From an uncultured Bacilli bacterium (GTDB taxonomy: Bacteria > Bacillota_I > Bacilli_A > RF39 > UBA660), in assembly GCA_944329425.1 (NCBI GenBank), contig CALVIG010000002.1, positions 139,880-192,381 on the forward strand: a stretch of 52,502 nucleotides of DNA. Reading direction: 5' to 3'. Every line of letters starts with the position of its first letter. The stretch's first letter is position 1. Shown here in pieces: positions 48,316 through 52,502 of the stretch. A program made the position numbers and the translations under genes. Under the pieces are notes generated by a model that had not been told where the DNA came from, made no database searches, and was given only the letters and a program-made list of their open reading frames with translations.

Positions 48316-50109
48316 ATGAAAAAAGAAAACATTAGAAATTTTTGTATAATTGCTCACATTGATCACGGAAAAAGTACTTTAGCGGATAGAATTTTAGAAA
48401 AAACGGGGGCTATTACTAAAAGAGAATCTAGGGACCAAATGCTTGATTCTATGGATTTAGAGCGTGAACGGGGTATAACAATAAAGTTAAATACGGTTGA
48501 GCTAACTTATAAAAAAGGTAATGAAGAATATTTGTTAAACCTTATTGATACTCCGGGACACGTAGATTTTTCATACGAAGTATCAAGAAGCTTAGCGGCT
48601 TGTGAAGGTGCTATATTAGTCGTTGATGCTGCTCAAGGAATAGAAGCTCAAACCCTTGCAAACATGTATCTTGCCATTGAAAATAACTTAACGATTATAC
48701 CGATAATAAACAAGATAGATTTACCTAACGCTAACGTAGATAAGGTAAAAAAGGAAATCATTGACAGCTTTGGGTTTGAAGAAGAAGACATTATCTTAAC
48801 TAGTGCCAAAACGGGTTATGGAATAGATGAATTACTGGATGCCATAATAGAAAAAATCCCAAGCCCAAATGGTAATGATAATGATAGATTACAAGCTTTA
48901 ATATTTGATAGTATTTATGAATCTTATCGCGGCGCTATCATATGGATAAGGGTTGTAAATGGAACGGTTAATGTTGGTGATAAAATAAAAATGATATCAT
49001 CAAATAACGAATATGAAATCGTTGAATTAGGTAAGCATAATCCTTGGGAAACAAAGGTAAAAACGCTGCGTTCAGGAGAAGTTGGGTATTTGTGTGCGTC
49101 AATTAAAAGCGTAAGTGACGTTAAGGTTGGAGACACAATAACCATATCAGGTAAAGAATCTTTACCGCTTCCTGGATATAATGAAATAAAACCCATGGTT
49201 TTTTGCGGGTTTTATCCAATTGAATCTAATAGGTATACGGACTTAAGAGAAGCATTAGAAAAATTAAAATTAAATGATGCATCACTTAGTTTTGAACCAG
49301 AAACATCAACAGCTTTAGGATTTGGTTTTAGATGCGGATTTTTGGGTATGCTTCACATGGACGTAACCCAAGAAAGAATAGAACGTGAATTTGGTATAAA
49401 CATAATCGCAACCAGTCCTTCGGTTATTTATGAGGTTATTTTAACCAATAACGAAAGAATAATGGTTGATAATCCAAACAAGATGCCAGATAAATCTAAA
49501 ATATCACAAATACTAGAGCCATACATAAAAACTAACATATTTGTTCCAAGCAAGTACGTTGGTTCAATAATGGAATTGTGTCAAGAAAAAAGAGGAACGT
49601 ACATTAACATGGATTACGTTAACAGCACTAGGGTAAACATACATTATGAAATACCATTATCTGAAATAGTTTATGACTTTTTTGATAAGTTAAAGTCTTT
49701 TACCAAGGGATACGCATCTTTGGATTATGAATTAATAGGTTATAAACCAAGTAATTTAGTTAAAATGGATATTTTAATAAATGGTGATGAAGTAGATGCT
49801 TTATCATGTATTATTCATAAGGATTTTGCGTATAAAAAAGGAAAACAAATCGTTGAAAATTTAAAAAAACTTATTCCTAGCCAACTATTTGAAGTTCCAG
49901 TTCAAGCGGTTATTGGAACGAAGGTTATTGCTAGAACTGATATTAAAGCGATGAGAAAAAATGTACTTGCAAAATGTTATGGTGGCGACATCACCCGTAA
50001 AAGAAAACTTTTAGAAAAGCAAAAAGAAGGTAAAAAAAGAATGAAGAGAGTAGGCAACGTAGAAATACCACAAGAAGCGTTTTTATCGGTTTTAAGTGTT
50101 GATGAATAA
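48316..50109 (+). CDS. lepA: Elongation factor 4 (LepA)
   Basis: Ribosome-associated translational GTPase. At 597 residues it is full length: [15 protein letters not shown] (G1), [15 protein letters not shown] (G3), NKIDLPNAN (G4), EF-G-like domains, [20 protein letters not shown], and the LepA-specific C-terminal domain with [29 protein letters not shown] lies ahead of ATG 48316. In Bacillus the order is yqxA-lepA-hemW; here an insert precedes it and a 249-residue gene follows. Confidence 0.97.
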   Translation: MKKENIRNFCIIAHIDHGKSTLADRILEKTGAITKRESRDQMLDSMDLERERGITIKLNTVELTYKKGNEEYLLNLIDTPGHVDFSYEVSRSLAACEGAILVVDAAQGIEAQTLANMYLAIENNLTIIPIINKIDLPNANVDKVKKEIIDSFGFEEEDIILTSAKTGYGIDELLDAIIEKIPSPNGNDNDRLQALIFDSIYESYRGAIIWIRVVNGTVNVGDKIKMISSNNEYEIVELGKHNPWETKVKTLRSGEVGYLCASIKSVSDVKVGDTITISGKESLPLPGYNEIKPMVFCGFYPIESNRYTDLREALEKLKLNDASLSFEPETSTALGFGFRCGFLGMLHMDVTQERIEREFGINIIATSPSVIYEVILTNNERIMVDNPNKMPDKSKISQILEPYIKTNIFVPSKYVGSIMELCQEKRGTYINMDYVNSTRVNIHYEIPLSEIVYDFFDKLKSFTKGYASLDYELIGYKPSNLVKMDILINGDEVDALSCIIHKDFAYKKGKQIVENLKKLIPSQLFEVPVQAVIGTKVIARTDIKAMRKNVLAKCYGGDITRKRKLLEKQKEGKKRMKRVGNVEIPQEAFLSVLSVDE

Positions 50110-50131
50110 TTAAAAGGGAGGTTTTGGTATC

Positions 50132-50881
50132 ATGGATAAAGTTAAGCCAAAGAAAACAAAGATGGTTAGAAAAATATACGTTGATGATTATGAATTAGAA
50201 CTTCACCTAGATCGCTTAACATGCGTTAATGGCTATATCCCCATAAAAATAATGAGTGACGTTGATGAATCATACGCTTACGTTATAACGGGAGTGTTAG
50301 ACAAAAACATGAACATTGTTGTTCCGTTTAGAAAAAAACTTGTTTCAAAAACTGATATATCTAACGGCGAAATCGGAATAAATGTAAATATATTTGAAAA
50401 TGATAGAGCGATTTATGAGTTTGATAACCAATTTTATGTTATTGATTTAAAAACAACTGGTTTTAAAAAGATGGAAAATGATTTTGTACCATCAGGATAT
50501 TATTTTAAGTTTGATTATTTTTTTAATAATGGCGACGGGAAAATCGTTGGTTATTACGGGGATAGAGCGTTTATTTATGACGTTATAAATAATAAATTTG
50601 AGAGCAAGATATATAATTACATAAAGCCAACGAAAAATACTAAATATTTTGTAGCGTATTTAAAAGGAAAGAACGATAACATAGAACCATTTTACATAAA
50701 CTTTGTTATTGGTGATGATTTTTACCGAAGTGATGTAGCAATGATAAGTGGCGGAAACATAGTATATTTACCTAAGAGTCTAAAAAGTAATTTAGAAATA
50801 AAAAAGTATTGTGATGACTGTTATAACACCATATATAAATTAATTAAGGATGATGAACCATGCAAGACTTTAATTCAGTAA
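50132..50881 (+). CDS. Unrecognised protein between lepA and hemW
   Basis: I do not recognise this 249-residue protein. It is predicted beta-rich, with a Lys-rich start (DKVKPKKTKMVRKIYVDD), no signal peptide and no membrane helix. Segments such as YAYVITGVLDKNMNIVVPFR and YVIDLKTTGFKKME vaguely recall WG-type beta hairpins, but this is weak. GGGAGG lies ahead of ATG 50132. It overlaps hemW by 22 bases, suggesting translational coupling and a steady presence in this operon. Confidence 0.65.
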   Translation: MDKVKPKKTKMVRKIYVDDYELELHLDRLTCVNGYIPIKIMSDVDESYAYVITGVLDKNMNIVVPFRKKLVSKTDISNGEIGINVNIFENDRAIYEFDNQFYVIDLKTTGFKKMENDFVPSGYYFKFDYFFNNGDGKIVGYYGDRAFIYDVINNKFESKIYNYIKPTKNTKYFVAYLKGKNDNIEPFYINFVIGDDFYRSDVAMISGGNIVYLPKSLKSNLEIKKYCDDCYNTIYKLIKDDEPCKTLIQ

Positions 50882-51987
50882 AATCCGTATACATTCATGT
50901 TCCATTTTGTAAATGTATCTGTAATTATTGTGATTTTTGTAAAAATTTTTATGATTCAAGCGTAGTAAATTTATATTTAAAAGCATTAAAAAAAGAAGTT
51001 GTAGAAACTTACTTGGGTGATCAAATAAGCACCATATACGTTGGTGGTGGAACGCCAAGTTCTCTTTCTAATCTTCAGTTAGATGAACTGTTTTCAGTTA
51101 TTAAACTGTTTAATTTAAGTGAAGGGTATGAATTTACCTTTGAATGTAACTATGAAGATATAAACGTTAATTTACTAAAAAAACTAAAAGAAAATAAGGT
51201 TAATAGGTTGAGTATAGGATTACAAACCTTTAACAGTAAGTTTGAAAAAACGTTAGGCAGAAAAATTAACAAGCAAGAAATGATTGAAAAAGTGTTACTA
51301 GCTAAAAAGTATTTTAATAACATAAACGTAGATTTAATGTATGCGTTGCCAAAAGAAAACATAAATGACGTAAAAAGTGATATTGATGATTTTATTAATT
51401 TAGGAGTACCTCATATAAGTACCTACGCTTTAATTGTAGAAAAGCATACTAAATTAGATATTAGTGGTGTTGAAGAAATCGATGATGATACCCAACTAAA
51501 AATGTATAAGTTAATAAGTAGTACATTATCTAACCAAGGATATAGTCATTATGAAATTAGTAATTTTTCCATTCCTGGGTTTGAATCAAAACATAACCTT
51601 ACTTACTGGAATAATCTTTCTTATTACGGCTTTGGGGCGGGTGCTTCCGGTTTTATTAATAATATTAGGTATGATAATACTAAGAGTGTTTTAAATTACA
51701 TAAAAGGAAAAAGACGTATCTTTGAAGAAATGTTAAGTAAAACGCAGCGGATGAAAGACGAAGTCATGCTTAATTTAAGGAAAACAAAGGGTGTTTCTAA
51801 AAATGATTTTTACTTAAAATATGGTATTTGTATAAACGAAGCATTTAATTACAAAACTTTGGTAGATAAAGGCTTCTTAATAGAAGATGATAGTAATTTG
51901 TATATTTCCGAGAAACATTTATTTATATCAAACGAAATAATATTACAAATTCTTGAAAACTGTAACTTGAACAATAGTGAAAAATAA
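50860..51987 (+). CDS. hemW: HemW-type radical SAM protein
   Basis: Oxygen-independent coproporphyrinogen oxidase-like protein; true HemW members are heme chaperones rather than oxidases. The 375-residue protein has the radical SAM cluster motif in HVPFCKCICNYCDF (Cys-x3-Cys-x2-Cys), the SAM-binding YVGGGTPSSLS, and RLSIGLQTFNSKFEKTLGR. The C-terminal HemN region with YWNNLSYYGFGAGASGF follows. It follows lepA as in Bacillus, with one gene between. hrcA, next in Bacillus, is missing. Confidence 0.92.
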   Translation: MQDFNSVKSVYIHVPFCKCICNYCDFCKNFYDSSVVNLYLKALKKEVVETYLGDQISTIYVGGGTPSSLSNLQLDELFSVIKLFNLSEGYEFTFECNYEDINVNLLKKLKENKVNRLSIGLQTFNSKFEKTLGRKINKQEMIEKVLLAKKYFNNINVDLMYALPKENINDVKSDIDDFINLGVPHISTYALIVEKHTKLDISGVEEIDDDTQLKMYKLISSTLSNQGYSHYEISNFSIPGFESKHNLTYWNNLSYYGFGAGASGFINNIRYDNTKSVLNYIKGKRRIFEEMLSKTQRMKDEVMLNLRKTKGVSKNDFYLKYGICINEAFNYKTLVDKGFLIEDDSNLYISEKHLFISNEIILQILENCNLNNSEK

Positions 51988-51989
51988 GG

Positions 51990-51995
51990 TATAAT
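51990..51995 (+). promoter_or_regulatory. -10 element ahead of the last gene
   Basis: TATAAT directly after hemW, 25 bases before the start codon. No clear -35. Confidence 0.4.
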
Positions 51996-52020
51996 GGTAC
52001 CATAATATGGAGGTATGGTT

Positions 52021-52455
52021 ATGGATACTAACGAGAACAAAGAAGAAGTTTTAGAAGATATAAGTGAAAAAGAAAACAATGAAACCATAGAAGAAGAAAT
52101 AAAGCCAGATAAAAAAATAGATGAAGAAATAGTTATGGATGAAGGTACAACCGAAAAAGAAGAAACAAATAAAGAAGATTTAAAAACTGAATCAGAAGAA
52201 ACAAATAAAGAAGATTTAAAAACTGAATCAGAAGATAAAACCGTTATATTAAGCACGGATGAATTAAATCATGATGAAAATAGTGATTCTAATGAAGAAA
52301 AAAATTATGAAACCGTTCAAGAATCAATTGAAGAAAAGCCAAAGAAAAATAAAGCGCCAATAATTATTTTACTTGTAATTTTATTAATAATTGACGTTGC
52401 CTTGTTGGTGCTATACATAATTGGTTTTGATAAGGTTTTAAGTTTTATAAAATAG
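52021..52455 (+). CDS. Acidic C-terminally anchored membrane protein
   Basis: Function unknown. The 144-residue protein has a very acidic, low-complexity N-terminal region of about 105 residues (many Glu/Lys/Thr). One C-terminal membrane helix (APIIILLVILLIIDVALLVL) and a short tail follow, so the acidic region should face the cytoplasm or act as a flexible spacer. It contains an exact duplication of a 12-residue unit (EETNKEDLKTES). GGAGGT sets ATG 52021, two codons inside the longest frame. Composition resembles the acidic cytoplasmic tail of the WG-repeat protein. Confidence 0.65.
   Translation: MDTNENKEEVLEDISEKENNETIEEEIKPDKKIDEEIVMDEGTTEKEETNKEDLKTESEETNKEDLKTESEDKTVILSTDELNHDENSDSNEEKNYETVQESIEEKPKKNKAPIIILLVILLIIDVALLVLYIIGFDKVLSFIK
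52159..52230 (+). repeat. Two exact 36-bp direct repeats in frame
   Basis: 52159-52194 and 52195-52230 are identical and encode EETNKEDLKTES twice. Adjacent, no spacer. Confidence 0.9.
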
Positions 52456-52481
52456 TAATGTAAGTAGCATTACTTTTTTTA
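52454..52481 (+). terminator. Terminator after the acidic membrane protein gene
   Basis: Seven-base perfect stem AGTAATG/CATTACT, loop TAAGTAG, T-run. Confidence 0.8.
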
Positions 52482-52502
52482 TTGCTATTTTTAAATTATG
52501 TG

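Overview
This is a contiguous piece of an AT-rich, low-GC Gram-positive (Firmicutes/Bacilli-type) chromosome that uses the standard bacterial code: TGA ends genes such as obgE and mreC, and Trp is always TGG. The organism is an endospore former. The window carries sigK with a pro-sequence, spoIVFA/spoIVFB, sigG, a YlmC/YmxH protein, gpr, spoIIP, yqxA, a SPOR-like protein in the spoIIB position and a coat-like protein. Synteny with Bacillus is good but stripped down, with many small paralogue-free housekeeping genes. I think an uncultured gut Bacilli/Erysipelotrichia-like lineage with a reduced genome is most likely. That placement is inference.

Layout. 1-8.7 kb: 3' part of a eukaryote-like ileS, a dTMP kinase, a surface beta-sandwich protein, sigK (minus), prsW, yqeG-yqeH and an unknown four-repeat protein. 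8.75-15.6 kb: the conserved radC-mre-spoIVF-rplU-prp-rpmA-obg cluster, with mreB, minC, minD and spo0B missing and trmB inserted. 15.7-20.7 kb: a cell-surface island (BspA-type LRR protein, WG-repeat protein, a 54-aa membrane protein, a sortase) plus DUF2691-like and DUF192 genes. 20.8-24.1 kb: an orphan Flp-type pilin, gmk, a free-standing structured RNA, a two-component system and a second small RNA with a predicted pseudoknot. 24.1-34 kb: sigG (minus) with ylmC, membrane proteases, a TasA-like protein, lspA-rluD, a rhomboid protease, a glycosyltransferase, RNase HIII, thioredoxin plus a type IV pilin, and yigZ. 34-43 kb: murE, a frameshifted PemK/MazF-like gene, uvrC, a GH25 muramidase, a coat-like protein, mutL-miaA and a transglutaminase-like protein. 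43-52.5 kb: the Bacillus-type rpsT/gpr-spoIIP-yqxA-lepA-hemW block, split by an insert carrying a tryptophan T-box, trpS and a 31-residue repeat protein.

How it fits together. SpoIVFA/SpoIVFB and pro-SigK form the mother-cell sigma-K activation module. SigG with GPR and SpoIIP covers forespore, engulfment and germination functions. MreC/MreD, MurE, the muramidase and the GT2 enzyme serve the envelope. Prp matures the extended L27 encoded next to it. Transcription units are compact. Terminators often run directly into an extended -10 promoter (TGnTATAAT) of the next gene, and a GGTGAT-type Shine-Dalgarno is very common. Start codons were chosen by Shine-Dalgarno spacing, so many are internal to the longest open frame.

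Most unusual items: two predicted non-coding RNAs at 21.79-21.92 and 24.00-24.11 kb; a hairpin covering the sigG ribosome binding site with a sigma-G-like promoter inside it; the trpS/repeat-protein insert with different sequence texture; and two families of internally repeated proteins with no recognised function.
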